From positions 51,337 to 115,336 of the forward strand of contig JAIQZQ010000095.1 of assembly GCA_021777105.1 (NCBI GenBank): DNA of 64,000 bases. Reading direction: 5' to 3'. Source of the DNA: Candidatus Anammoxibacter sp. Its GTDB lineage: Bacteria; Planctomycetota; Brocadiia; Brocadiales; Anammoxibacteraceae. The notes below the pieces were generated by a model. The model ran no database searches. It was given only the letters and a program-made list of their open reading frames with translations, and had not been told where the DNA came from. Shown piece after piece: positions 36,938 through 44,761 of this stretch; the first letter of the stretch is position 1; each line of letters opens with the position of its first letter. The position numbers were made by a program, and so were the translations under genes.

Positions 36938-38449
36938 ATGAATATTCTTATATTATTGCCGATATTGATTCCTTTTGTTACGGCTATAATTTCGTTTTTA
37001 TTAAGACGATGGATAGTTGTTCAGAAGGCGCTCGGCGTTGTTGGGGCCGCAGGGTTATTGGCGGTTGGTCTAATATTGCTGTGGAGAGTTAATAATGGCG
37101 GCATACAAGCGGAACAAATAGGGAGCTGGCAGGCTCCATACGGGATAACGTTTGTGGCGGATCTTTTTTCCGCCATAATGGTCGCGGTCGCCGGGGTGAT
37201 AGGGTTTGCCGTGGCGTTATATTCATTGGCGAATATAGATGAACGCAGGATTAAATTTGGATATTTCCCCTTATTGCACATTATGCTGATGGGCGTATGC
37301 GGGGCCTTTTTAACGGGAGATATTTTTAACCTCTATGTCTGGTTTGAGGTTTTGCTTATCTCTTCGTTTGTCCTTATGGCTTTAGGCGGGGAGAAGGGGC
37401 AAATTGAAGCGGCTCTAAAGTATGTTACGTTAAATCTCGTGTCGTCTATGTTTTTTTTAGCAGGCCTGGGCATACTTTACGGCAAAGTGGGCACGTTGAA
37501 TATGGCCGATCTTTCAATTAAAATAAGCGGAAGCTCTCAATCGTATTTGGTAAACAGTTCATCTATGCTGTTTTTGATTGCGTTTGGAATAAAAGCGGCG
37601 GTTTTCCCTCTGTTTTTCTGGTTGCCGGCTTCCTACCACAGACCGCCGGTGGCTGTGTCCGCCGTTTTTGCGGGGCTGCTTACAAAAGTAGGCGTTTATG
37701 CCATTATAAGGACTTTTACATTAATTTTTACCCAGGATCAGGGGTTTACTCGCTGGTTATTGCTTGGCATAGCCGCAACTACCATGGTTACAGGCGTGTT
37801 GGGGGCGGTAGCGCAATATAATATCAGGCGGTTGCTCTCTTTTCACATAATAAGTCAAATAGGTTATATGATTATGGGATTGGCATTGTTTAGCCCTTTG
37901 GCCCTTGCGGGCGCGGTTTTTTACATTATTCACAATATTATAGCAAAGACGAACCTGTTTCTGGTTAGCGGTGTCACTAATCTTATAGGAGGCACCGATG
38001 ATCTAAAAAAATTGGGGGGTATTTATCGCCAATATCCATGGCTGAGCATTCTTTTTCTTATACCTGCCTTCTCATTGGCCGGCATTCCGCCATTATCAGG
38101 TTTTTTTGCTAAATTTACGTTAATTAAGGCGGGCCTGGAAACAAAGGATTACTGGATTGTCGCAGTGGCTTTAATTGTTAGCGTATTAACGCTGTTGTCA
38201 ATGACTAAAATATGGAACGAGGCCTTTTGGAAGAAACCGCCGGATAAAGATGAAACCGGCAAGAGTAAGACCCCTAAAAAGACCTGCAAACCAAGCGCGG
38301 CGCTTATAATACCCATAGTTTTCCTTGCAATGATTACTATATTCATAGGTTTGGCGTTCCAGCTGTGTTTCGAGTTTTCCATGCGCGCGGCTGAACAATT
38401 GTTAGATTCCACAGCATATATTAACGCTGTTTTTGGAGGGGGAGCATGA
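36938..38449 (+). CDS. mrpD: Mrp Na+/H+ antiporter subunit D
   Basis: A 503-residue NuoN/NuoM-like subunit with about 14 helices. Markers are NLYVWFEVLLISSFVLMALG with the conserved Glu, the FGIKAAVFPLFFWLPASY segment with the Lys, and RRLLSFHIISQIGYMIMG with the His. It is the second proton-channel-like subunit of the Mrp complex. A lysine-rich cytoplasmic loop (KPPDKDETGKSKTPKK) interrupts the last helices and is longer than usual. It overlaps mrpE by 4 bp. Confidence 0.93.
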   Translation: MNILILLPILIPFVTAIISFLLRRWIVVQKALGVVGAAGLLAVGLILLWRVNNGGIQAEQIGSWQAPYGITFVADLFSAIMVAVAGVIGFAVALYSLANIDERRIKFGYFPLLHIMLMGVCGAFLTGDIFNLYVWFEVLLISSFVLMALGGEKGQIEAALKYVTLNLVSSMFFLAGLGILYGKVGTLNMADLSIKISGSSQSYLVNSSSMLFLIAFGIKAAVFPLFFWLPASYHRPPVAVSAVFAGLLTKVGVYAIIRTFTLIFTQDQGFTRWLLLGIAATTMVTGVLGAVAQYNIRRLLSFHIISQIGYMIMGLALFSPLALAGAVFYIIHNIIAKTNLFLVSGVTNLIGGTDDLKKLGGIYRQYPWLSILFLIPAFSLAGIPPLSGFFAKFTLIKAGLETKDYWIVAVALIVSVLTLLSMTKIWNEAFWKKPPDKDETGKSKTPKKTCKPSAALIIPIVFLAMITIFIGLAFQLCFEFSMRAAEQLLDSTAYINAVFGGGA

Positions 38450-38796
38450 CAACCGTACTCTTGAAAATTTTAATTCGCATTCCGCACGGCATAAGCTTTT
38501 TGTTGTTTTACATTAAAGAGCTGTTTTTATCTAACATAAAAGTGGCGCATGATGTTGTAACTCCAAGTTACCATATGCGTCCGGGAGTGCTTGCAGTGCC
38601 TCTTGACGCTGAAAATGATCTTCAGGTTCTATTTGTGTCTAATTTGATAACAATGACGCCCGGAACAATGAGCCTGGATGTGTCGCAGGATAAGCGTGTT
38701 CTTTATATTCACGCATTGTATATTGACGACCTTGAACTTTTGCGTCAAGAGCTTAAGGTAGGCATTATTAAAAAAGGGAAAGATTTGTTGCGATAA
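38446..38796 (+). CDS. mrpE: Mrp Na+/H+ antiporter subunit E
   Basis: A 116-residue protein with the MrpE core: membrane segment FLLFYIKELFLSNIKVAHDV, then VSNLITMTPGTMSLDV and VLYIHALYIDD. It is shorter than the roughly 158-168 residues of Bacillus and Staphylococcus MrpE because the first helices are missing or reduced. It overlaps both neighbours (4 bp with mrpD, 1 bp with mrpF), so it is co-translated. It is a small stabilising subunit of the antiporter. Confidence 0.9.
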   Translation: MTTVLLKILIRIPHGISFLLFYIKELFLSNIKVAHDVVTPSYHMRPGVLAVPLDAENDLQVLFVSNLITMTPGTMSLDVSQDKRVLYIHALYIDDLELLRQELKVGIIKKGKDLLR

Positions 38797-39080
38797 TGTT
38801 TGGAGAATTAACTTTAATAAGCGGAACGGTTATATTCGTCTTTTTCACGCTTTTTGTGTCAATGGTATTGATATTGATACGTTTGGCGTTAGGGCCTTCG
38901 GTGCCTGACCGTGTTGTGGCTCTTGATATGACGGGCACTGCGGTGATAGGTATGATAGCCTGTTACACAATATTGACAAAACAGAAAACATTTTTAGATC
39001 CTGCAGTTGTGCTGGCTCTAATAGGTTTTTTAGGCACAGTGGCTTTTGCTAAATATTTGGAGAAGAGGGGGGCTAGATGA
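38796..39080 (+). CDS. mrpF: Mrp Na+/H+ antiporter subunit F
   Basis: A 94-residue, three-helix protein. LALGPSVPDRVVALDMTGTA is the MrpF hallmark, followed by DPAVVLALIGFLGTVAFAKY. The ATG overlaps the mrpE stop by 1 bp and the 3' end overlaps mrpG by 4 bp. The order A-B-C-D-E-F-G is complete and matches group 1 mrp operons. Confidence 0.92.
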   Translation: MFGELTLISGTVIFVFFTLFVSMVLILIRLALGPSVPDRVVALDMTGTAVIGMIACYTILTKQKTFLDPAVVLALIGFLGTVAFAKYLEKRGAR

Positions 39081-39469
39081 GAGATATAATAGTTTGCTTT
39101 TTCATGATCACCGGCTCTTTGTTTATGTTGATAGCGTCAATAGGTGTTTTGCGTTTTCCCGATCTGTTTTCACGAATGCAGGCCGCAACTAAAAGCGCGT
39201 CTTTCGGCGTGGTTTTAATAATGGTTGCCGTTTGTGTATATTTTGCGGAAACCTGGGTAATTGTTGAAGGGGTTATGCTTATTATCTTTATTTTCATAAC
39301 GTCCCCGGTTGCGTATCAAATGATTGCCAGGGCGGCGTACTTTTTAAAGATACCTATGTGGAAAGGCACTGTTGTTGACGAGCTTAAAGAGAGGTATGAT
39401 ATGGATAAACATATTGTAAAAAGCGGTCTGGAAAGGCCTGATGCTTTGCCGAGCCGTCGTAAAAAATAG
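39077..39469 (+). CDS. mrpG: Mrp Na+/H+ antiporter subunit G
   Basis: A 130-residue protein with the MrpG motif IGVLRFPDLFSRMQAATKSA and three membrane helices, ending in a basic tail (PSRRKK). It is the last gene of the operon. The following 95 bp to the convergent PLD-like gene contain only a weak AT-rich inverted repeat, so the terminator is uncertain. Confidence 0.92.
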   Translation: MRDIIVCFFMITGSLFMLIASIGVLRFPDLFSRMQAATKSASFGVVLIMVAVCVYFAETWVIVEGVMLIIFIFITSPVAYQMIARAAYFLKIPMWKGTVVDELKERYDMDKHIVKSGLERPDALPSRRKK

Positions 39470-39564
39470 AGTCTTACCGGGCTTTAAAAATTAGGATTTA
39501 AATTTTTAAAAACGCTTTGTCGCAGTTTAATGTGAGCGCTAAAACTAAAAAATAAAACGTTTTT

Positions 39565-40572
39565 TCAATCTGCAGTGTCGGCGTCTATGACTTTATATGG
39601 CGAGCTAAAGCCTCTTAACGAATCAAGTTTCCCTGTATAGGTCAATTCGTTGCCTGTCCTGATACGTTGCACTTTTGTTTTTTTTGCAGGGTCAAACATC
39701 AGCTGCACGTCCGCTTTGCCATTTTTATGGGTAATCCCCACTTTATTCCAGTCGTAAAGGCTTACGCCTTTATAACACACTTTGCCTTTCCATTTTATGT
39801 GCTTGCCTTTAAATTTGCTGTTCCATAAATCTTTTAATTCGGCTTTTGTAAGATTGTTTGCGTTGTCGCCGCCGAAGATTTTGTCAAATTCATTGAAAGA
39901 TATTTTCAAAAACTTTTGTTGTGTATTGCCGGTGTCATGGGTGGTTTCGCTGTTGGGTTTTGAATCTAAAGGCTTGTCGGTTGAAGCCGTTTCAGCGGTT
40001 TCTTCTTTAGAGGTTAAGTCGGAATGCTCTTTCGTAGAGGCGGTCTTGTTTGCGAATATTAAACTTTTATTATATAGAAGTTTAAATTCGTCTCTGAATT
40101 TATTAACTACATTTTCGTCGTCGGTAATAATGGCGTTTTCATAATTAAATTTCTCAGAATATTCCGTCCAATTATACGAGCCTGTAATAACCGTTTTGTT
40201 GTCAAATATTGCGAATGTGTTATGCATAAAGCCGCCTACATTCCCTTTGAGGTAATGCAGGTCAAAACCTTCGTCGCGCAAAAATTCCAATACAATATCT
40301 TTCTTTTTCCTCTGTTTATCGTCTATAACAATCCTGATCTTGACGCCGCGTTCTTTTGCCAGCGACAATTTATCCGCAATATCGCCGGATGTTAGAACAA
40401 ACGCCGCAATGTCTATTGATTTTTCGCAAGATATAATCTTCTGAATAATTGCGTCCCTGATTGAACCCTTTGGCGAAAACAGGGCTTCTGTTTTTGCAAA
40501 CAATAATGTGGATGTAAAGGATAGCGTGAGTAAAAATATTGCGGGTATTATCGTTTTTCGGGCTTTGATCAT
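39565..40572 (-). CDS. Secreted PLD-like protein fused to the OB-like domain, HKD lysine missing
   Basis: The 335-residue protein has an N-terminal signal peptide (IFLLTLSFTSTLLFAKT). Residues 30-170 are a single-HKD phospholipase D/Nuc-type domain (KSIDIAAFVLTSGDIADKL, then FMHNTFAIFDNKTVITGSYN). The catalytic motif should read H-x-K-x4-D but reads HNTFAIFD, with Thr for Lys, a one-base change from AAA to ACA. A Ser/Thr/Glu-rich linker (about 175-215) joins the C-terminal OB-like domain (FLKISFNEFDKIFG to DWNKVGITH and LTYTGKLDSLRG), homologous to the protein at 27502. It may be a catalytically dead binding protein or a weak nuclease. It is the last gene of the kinase-phosphoesterase-PLD operon, 2 bp after the phosphoesterase gene. 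Confidence 0.82.
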   Translation of the reverse strand: MIKARKTIIPAIFLLTLSFTSTLLFAKTEALFSPKGSIRDAIIQKIISCEKSIDIAAFVLTSGDIADKLSLAKERGVKIRIVIDDKQRKKKDIVLEFLRDEGFDLHYLKGNVGGFMHNTFAIFDNKTVITGSYNWTEYSEKFNYENAIITDDENVVNKFRDEFKLLYNKSLIFANKTASTKEHSDLTSKEETAETASTDKPLDSKPNSETTHDTGNTQQKFLKISFNEFDKIFGGDNANNLTKAELKDLWNSKFKGKHIKWKGKVCYKGVSLYDWNKVGITHKNGKADVQLMFDPAKKTKVQRIRTGNELTYTGKLDSLRGFSSPYKVIDADTAD

Positions 40573-40574
40573 AT

Positions 40575-41495
40575 TTAAACACCTTTAATTATGCGGTTTG
40601 CGAGGTCTCTCGGCAGTTTGGCTTTAATCATTTTGTCTTTCACCGCCTCGGTATTATATTCCGCTTTTTTAAGAGCTATCCTTTTTGATTCAGTGTCATA
40701 GACCATGTATGAGGCCTTTGGTATACCGTCGCGCGCCTGCCCTATTGAGCCGGGATTTATATAGTATCGAGAGTCCGGGCTCAAAATAATGTCAAAAGTT
40801 TCCAGTCTTTCATATGATTCTCTTTCTATAAGCATTAATCTGTTGTCAAACTGGTCAACAGGGATAAAAACAGAAGCCGTCAAATCTGAAGCCTTGTTTT
40901 TGTATAAATAAGCGGCAGGGTAATGTGTGTGGCCTCCAAAAGTAATTGGGGCTCCTAATGCATTGTAGCTCAAAACACCGGCATTCTTTGGATATTCCCA
41001 GCCTTGTGGATAAACAGGCGAACTATGAACCATTTCAATGCCGCATTCTCTAATCTTTTTTCGGTATCCTAATGATCCTAAAAATTTAAAGTTAGCTTTT
41101 TCGAGCGTAGAGATTGTCCACTTTGCGGCTTTGCTTGCCGAACTATTCATTTCGCCAACAAGCGAAGGCTCGCCGATAACCTCTTTATCGTGATTGCCTG
41201 CGACAATTGCCGCTTTGCCGCCTAATGAAGAGATGTAATCCGTTAAATTTTTTCTGTCGCTTTCCGTTATGTCCATTTCCTGGACTATTTTTTTTATCTC
41301 CGCCTTGCCGGAATGTTTGCCTTTTTGCAAAAAACGCGCAATTGCGCAGCATTCGTTTGGATTAGGCCCGTATCCCACTATATCTCCCGCTATCAAAAGC
41401 TTGTCGATTTTTTCATTTTCGTTAAAAAGGGCCAGTAACGCCGCGGTTAAAGCGTCTACATTGTTATGTATATCTGAAAATATTGCAAATTTCAT
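40575..41495 (-). CDS. Calcineurin-like metallophosphoesterase
   Basis: The 306-residue protein carries the full metal-binding series: FSDIHNN (D-x-H), GDIVGYGPNP, GNHDKE, an HSSP segment and GGHTH. This is the YfcE/MJ0936-like phosphodiesterase fold, slightly longer than usual because of an insert between the GD and GNH blocks. No signal peptide is seen, so it is cytosolic. It sits 9 bp after kinase copy 2 and 2 bp before the PLD-like gene. An operon of kinase, phosphoesterase and secreted OB-domain protein suggests a shared signalling task, for example reversal of a phosphorylation or hydrolysis of a nucleotide messenger (inference). Confidence 0.88.
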   Translation of the reverse strand: MKFAIFSDIHNNVDALTAALLALFNENEKIDKLLIAGDIVGYGPNPNECCAIARFLQKGKHSGKAEIKKIVQEMDITESDRKNLTDYISSLGGKAAIVAGNHDKEVIGEPSLVGEMNSSASKAAKWTISTLEKANFKFLGSLGYRKKIRECGIEMVHSSPVYPQGWEYPKNAGVLSYNALGAPITFGGHTHYPAAYLYKNKASDLTASVFIPVDQFDNRLMLIERESYERLETFDIILSPDSRYYINPGSIGQARDGIPKASYMVYDTESKRIALKKAEYNTEAVKDKMIKAKLPRDLANRIIKGV

Positions 41496-41504
41496 ATTTC
41501 ACCC

Positions 41505-42314
41505 TTACAATTCCATTAATCTTTGTTTTAATTCCTGCGCGGTCGCAATTCTGTTGGCAGGGTCTTTTTCCAGCATTGCCAATATAATATCTTCTAATTT
41601 TTGAGGTATAAGGTTGTTAATCTCGCGAGGAGGAGTCTTTGTGTCGCTCCATTTTTTCTGTGTTAGAGTTTCAAATATAAGGGCTCCGAAGGAGTAAATG
41701 TCCGTCCTGTCATCAAGGGACACGTTATACGCTATAGCTTCTTCAGGGATGCCTTTAGGAGGGTTTCTGAGCATTTGTAGCAACCCTTCATATTCAGGAG
41801 AGGAATAATCCTTGCTAAAACCTTTTATAAGCCCCGCTTTTTTAATTACAAGCTCAAAATCAATAAAACATACCTTGCCGCTCTCTTTGTTCAGCATTAA
41901 ATGCCCGGGTTTAATATCCGTGTGTATATAACCTTTTGAATGTATATACCCTAGCGGGTCGCATGCGCTAATAAAAGATTTTAAAAAATAATCTAAAGAG
42001 CCAAGGAAGTTCTCAGTTAATATCTTTTTAAAGTATTCCAAAAAGTCTATGCTGCTCATATGGTCAAGGACAATAAAGTTCTGCATGAGGACGTCTTTGC
42101 CGTCCTTATACATCATTGCCTTTCCATAATCATGCGCTTTTGGTATCTGCTTATGGTCTAATTCGGTTAAAATGCAAAATTCGTCTGCAAAGTCTAAATG
42201 CGGGCAATACTTTATGCCGAAACCAGGCTCACTTTCCAAAACAGCATAGTTTGAGTGATGCATTTCGGCGATTAACTTAAATCCTTTAAATTCGTAATCT
42301 TTTATTTTGTACAT
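41505..42314 (-). CDS. Atypical Hanks-type protein kinase (KPGH family, copy 2)
   Basis: The 269-residue protein is paralogous to the one at 28189 over its whole length. Same-numbered residues are K35 (GIKYC), H131-T-D133-I-K135-P-G-H138 and D152-F-E154, with SSPEYEG in the activation region. The N-terminus MYKIKDYEF is shared. No glycine-rich loop, membrane span or extra domain is present. It is the first gene of a minus-strand operon with the metallophosphoesterase and the PLD-OB gene, and is divergent from the first Amt gene. Regulation by nitrogen status is possible given the shared upstream region, but is not shown. Confidence 0.78.
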   Translation of the reverse strand: MYKIKDYEFKGFKLIAEMHHSNYAVLESEPGFGIKYCPHLDFADEFCILTELDHKQIPKAHDYGKAMMYKDGKDVLMQNFIVLDHMSSIDFLEYFKKILTENFLGSLDYFLKSFISACDPLGYIHSKGYIHTDIKPGHLMLNKESGKVCFIDFELVIKKAGLIKGFSKDYSSPEYEGLLQMLRNPPKGIPEEAIAYNVSLDDRTDIYSFGALIFETLTQKKWSDTKTPPREINNLIPQKLEDIILAMLEKDPANRIATAQELKQRLMEL

Positions 42315-42656
42315 TTTATATGGGCAAGTATTTTATAAAGGAGAGGTTTGATTAGGCGTTTTTAATAATTCAGCAAATTCGTTAGATTAACAAAAAATAT
42401 TTCATTTGTACATGCTTTTTTAGCAATTTGTTGAATTAAAAAATACAAATCTAACAATAATCCTTTATTTTAGCTCGGTTTTTTTATATGATTATTAGCT
42501 ATTTATTTAAATTTAAATGATATATTATTGTTTTATTTTTTAAAGGAGGTGATGTTTATAGCTTTTTTTTGATCTAATTATGCCACTTATTTCGATTATT
42601 TTGTAGTTTTATATTTAAATTAAAAATAATAAATTTAAATCTAGAGGAGATTTATT
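42315..42656. promoter_or_regulatory. Divergent kinase-2/amt-1 control region with dyads and an orphan SD
   Basis: This 342 bp gap must serve both the kinase operon (minus) and amt-1 (plus). It holds two interleaved dyads: AATTCAGCAAATT (42367-42379) with AATTTGTTGAATT (42425-42437, one mismatch), and GTTAGATT (42381-42388) with AATCTAAC (42448-42455). Further on, AAAGGAGGTGAT at 42542-42553 matches the complement of the 16S tail over 12 nt yet is followed only by a six-codon frame MFIAFF (ATG 42552, 2 nt from GGAGG). The real amt-1 site is AGAGGAG about 9 bp before ATG 42657. No sigma-54 promoter of proper spacing was found. Confidence 0.45.
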
Positions 42657-44198
42657 ATGGGGTATTTGTTTAGTAGAGCAAGGAGAACGTATGTTATCTG
42701 TACCGTATCATTTCTTTTATGTTTAATGCTTTTTGGATCAAGCTTTGCTTTTGCCGGCGATCCGGGCGGCGCAAATACTTTTTCAGAATCAATTGGCGGC
42801 CTTATGCTTTCCGTTAATTTTGTATGGGTGCTTGTTTGCGCATTTTTAATATATCAGATGCAAGCGGGCTTTGCTTTTCTAGGTGGATTTTTGCAGTCAA
42901 AAAACATGTTAAGCTATTTAGGGCACTGTTTTACTGACGGCACAATGGGGCTTCTTATATTTTGGGCGTTTGGCTTTGCCTTGATGTTCGGCGGTTCTCA
43001 GGCCGCGCCTGGGCTTGGCGGCGGGAACTCTGTTATAGGTTATAGCGGTTTTTTTCTCTCAGGCAACAGTTATGATGTGCAGACAGCGTTGTTCTGGATG
43101 ATTCAGATGGTTTTTGCGACTAAGACAGTTTCGATTGTCGCAGGCGGCATAGCGGAGCGTTTAAAATTTGCTCCTTATGTTATTTACAGTATATGTGTAG
43201 TTGGTTTTATTTACCCAATTTATGGCCATTGGGTATGGGGCGGCGGTTGGCTGGCTAACCTTTCAATCGGGTCAGGCATGCTTGACTTTGCCGGGTCCGC
43301 TACTATTCATACAGTAGGCGGAATGCTTGCTCTTGCAGGCGCGTATTTCCTTGGCCCAAGGCATAACAAATTTAACCCTGACGGCACGCCAAACGCTATC
43401 CCTGGTCACAATCTTGCTCTGGTTGTAATAGGCACGTTGTTCTTGTCATTTGGATGGTTTGCGTTTAATTCAGGCAGCTCTTTGGCCGGCACGGATCTAA
43501 GGATTTCGGTTGTCGCGGTAAACACAGCCCTTGGAGGGGCGGCAGGCGCCGTAGTTGTTATCTTCTTAACTAAAATAAAATTCGGATTTTCTGATATCGG
43601 TCTTGCATGCAACGGCCTTTTAGCGGGCTTGGTTGCAATAACAGGCCCTTGCGCCTGGGTTCCAACATGGGCCGCCGTTGTTATAGGCGCGGTTGCAGGC
43701 TTGCTTATGTGGGGAACGGTTTGGTTTGTTGAAGTAAAGTTAAGGATAGACGATCCTCTCGGCGCTGTTGCGGTTCATGGAGCTAACGGCATATGGGGCG
43801 CGCTTGCTCTGGGCATATTTGCGGACGGCACATATGGGGGCGTCAACGGTTTAATAACTGGATCTGGGGCGCAGTTGTTGGCTCAGTTTATCGGAATTAT
43901 TACGGCTATGGCCTGGGCTCTGGGTGTAGGCGGACTTCTTTTTTATATTATGAAACGCACAATAGGTTTGCGTGTTTCAGAATTAGCTGAGTTTGAAGGC
44001 GTTGATATTCATTTGCATGGTTCACCATGTTATCCGGCTCAGCACGAAGTGACTGCGCCTATCGGCAATGTGAAAGAAGAGATGGAGGTGAGACAAGAAA
44101 AGGCCTTATTGGAAGAAGCTTTTGAGAAAGACGCAAGGCGAGAGATGATATACTCTGCAAAACTTGGCAGATGGATACATGCGAATCCAAAGAAATAA
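42657..44198 (+). CDS. Ammonium transporter Amt-1
   Basis: The 513-residue protein has a cleavable signal peptide (LCLMLFGSSFAFAGD) and eleven Amt helices. The twin pore histidines are H218 (SATIHTVGGM) and H374 (AVHGANGIWG). Other markers are YPIYGHWVWGGGWL and the GHNLALVVIGTLFLSFGWFA helix. The cytoplasmic tail is about 80 residues, long and charged (EVRQEKALLEEAFEKDARRE), unusual for Amt proteins and a possible docking region. It forms the inner-membrane trimer for ammonium uptake or sensing. The PII-2 gene follows after 63 bp, and Amt-2 is the next gene, a close relative. Confidence 0.92.
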   Translation: MGYLFSRARRTYVICTVSFLLCLMLFGSSFAFAGDPGGANTFSESIGGLMLSVNFVWVLVCAFLIYQMQAGFAFLGGFLQSKNMLSYLGHCFTDGTMGLLIFWAFGFALMFGGSQAAPGLGGGNSVIGYSGFFLSGNSYDVQTALFWMIQMVFATKTVSIVAGGIAERLKFAPYVIYSICVVGFIYPIYGHWVWGGGWLANLSIGSGMLDFAGSATIHTVGGMLALAGAYFLGPRHNKFNPDGTPNAIPGHNLALVVIGTLFLSFGWFAFNSGSSLAGTDLRISVVAVNTALGGAAGAVVVIFLTKIKFGFSDIGLACNGLLAGLVAITGPCAWVPTWAAVVIGAVAGLLMWGTVWFVEVKLRIDDPLGAVAVHGANGIWGALALGIFADGTYGGVNGLITGSGAQLLAQFIGIITAMAWALGVGGLLFYIMKRTIGLRVSELAEFEGVDIHLHGSPCYPAQHEVTAPIGNVKEEMEVRQEKALLEEAFEKDARREMIYSAKLGRWIHANPKK

Positions 44199-44261
44199 GA
44201 ATAGCAAATTTTATTATAACAATTTACATTTGGAATAATTTTTCAAGAAAGAAGGTGTAAT

Positions 44262-44600
44262 ATGCAAAAGATAGAAGCCGTTATTCGCCCGGAAAAATTT
44301 GATATAATTAAAGACGCTTTAACTGAAATGGGCTATCAAGGCATGTCGGTGCAGGAAATAAAAGGCCACGGCAACCAGAAAGGCGTTAGCGAAGTCTGGA
44401 GGGGGAAACGTTACAGAGTGGATATGCTGCCGAAGTTAAAGCTTGAAATTGTTGTGAACGATGATGTTGTAGACGATGTTGTTCAAACAATTATCAGAGA
44501 ATCGCAAACCGGCAGTGTTGGAGACGGCAAAATATTTATCTCTGAAATAACTAATGTTTTCAGGATAAGAACCGGCGAAGACGGCGAAAAAGCCATATAG
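44262..44600 (+). CDS. glnK: PII nitrogen regulatory protein (PII-2, GlnK-like)
   Basis: A standard 112-residue PII protein: MQKIEAVIRPEKF, then KGHGNQKGVSEVWRGKRYRV, MLPKLKLEIVV, TGSVGDGKIFISE and RIRTGEDGEKAI. Q39 and K58, which contact Mg-2-oxoglutarate, are present, and Tyr51, the uridylylation site, is present, while position 46 is Trp instead of Tyr. It probably binds the Amt-1 and Amt-2 pores through its T-loop to block ammonium entry when nitrogen is plentiful. It lies between the two amt genes, with GAAGGTG as ribosome site. Confidence 0.93.
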   Translation: MQKIEAVIRPEKFDIIKDALTEMGYQGMSVQEIKGHGNQKGVSEVWRGKRYRVDMLPKLKLEIVVNDDVVDDVVQTIIRESQTGSVGDGKIFISEITNVFRIRTGEDGEKAI

Positions 44601-44761
44601 CGGAAAATTTAAACAGGTTTCCTATGCGGAGTTCGTATATATCAGCAAAGCAAAAACGCCGGCGCTATATTGGAGCTCTTCCGGGCTATTAAATCTTGAG
44701 TAGATTTTTAGAGAAAATTTTAAAGTATTAAGCGTTTCCACTATTTAAAAAGGCTTACTGT

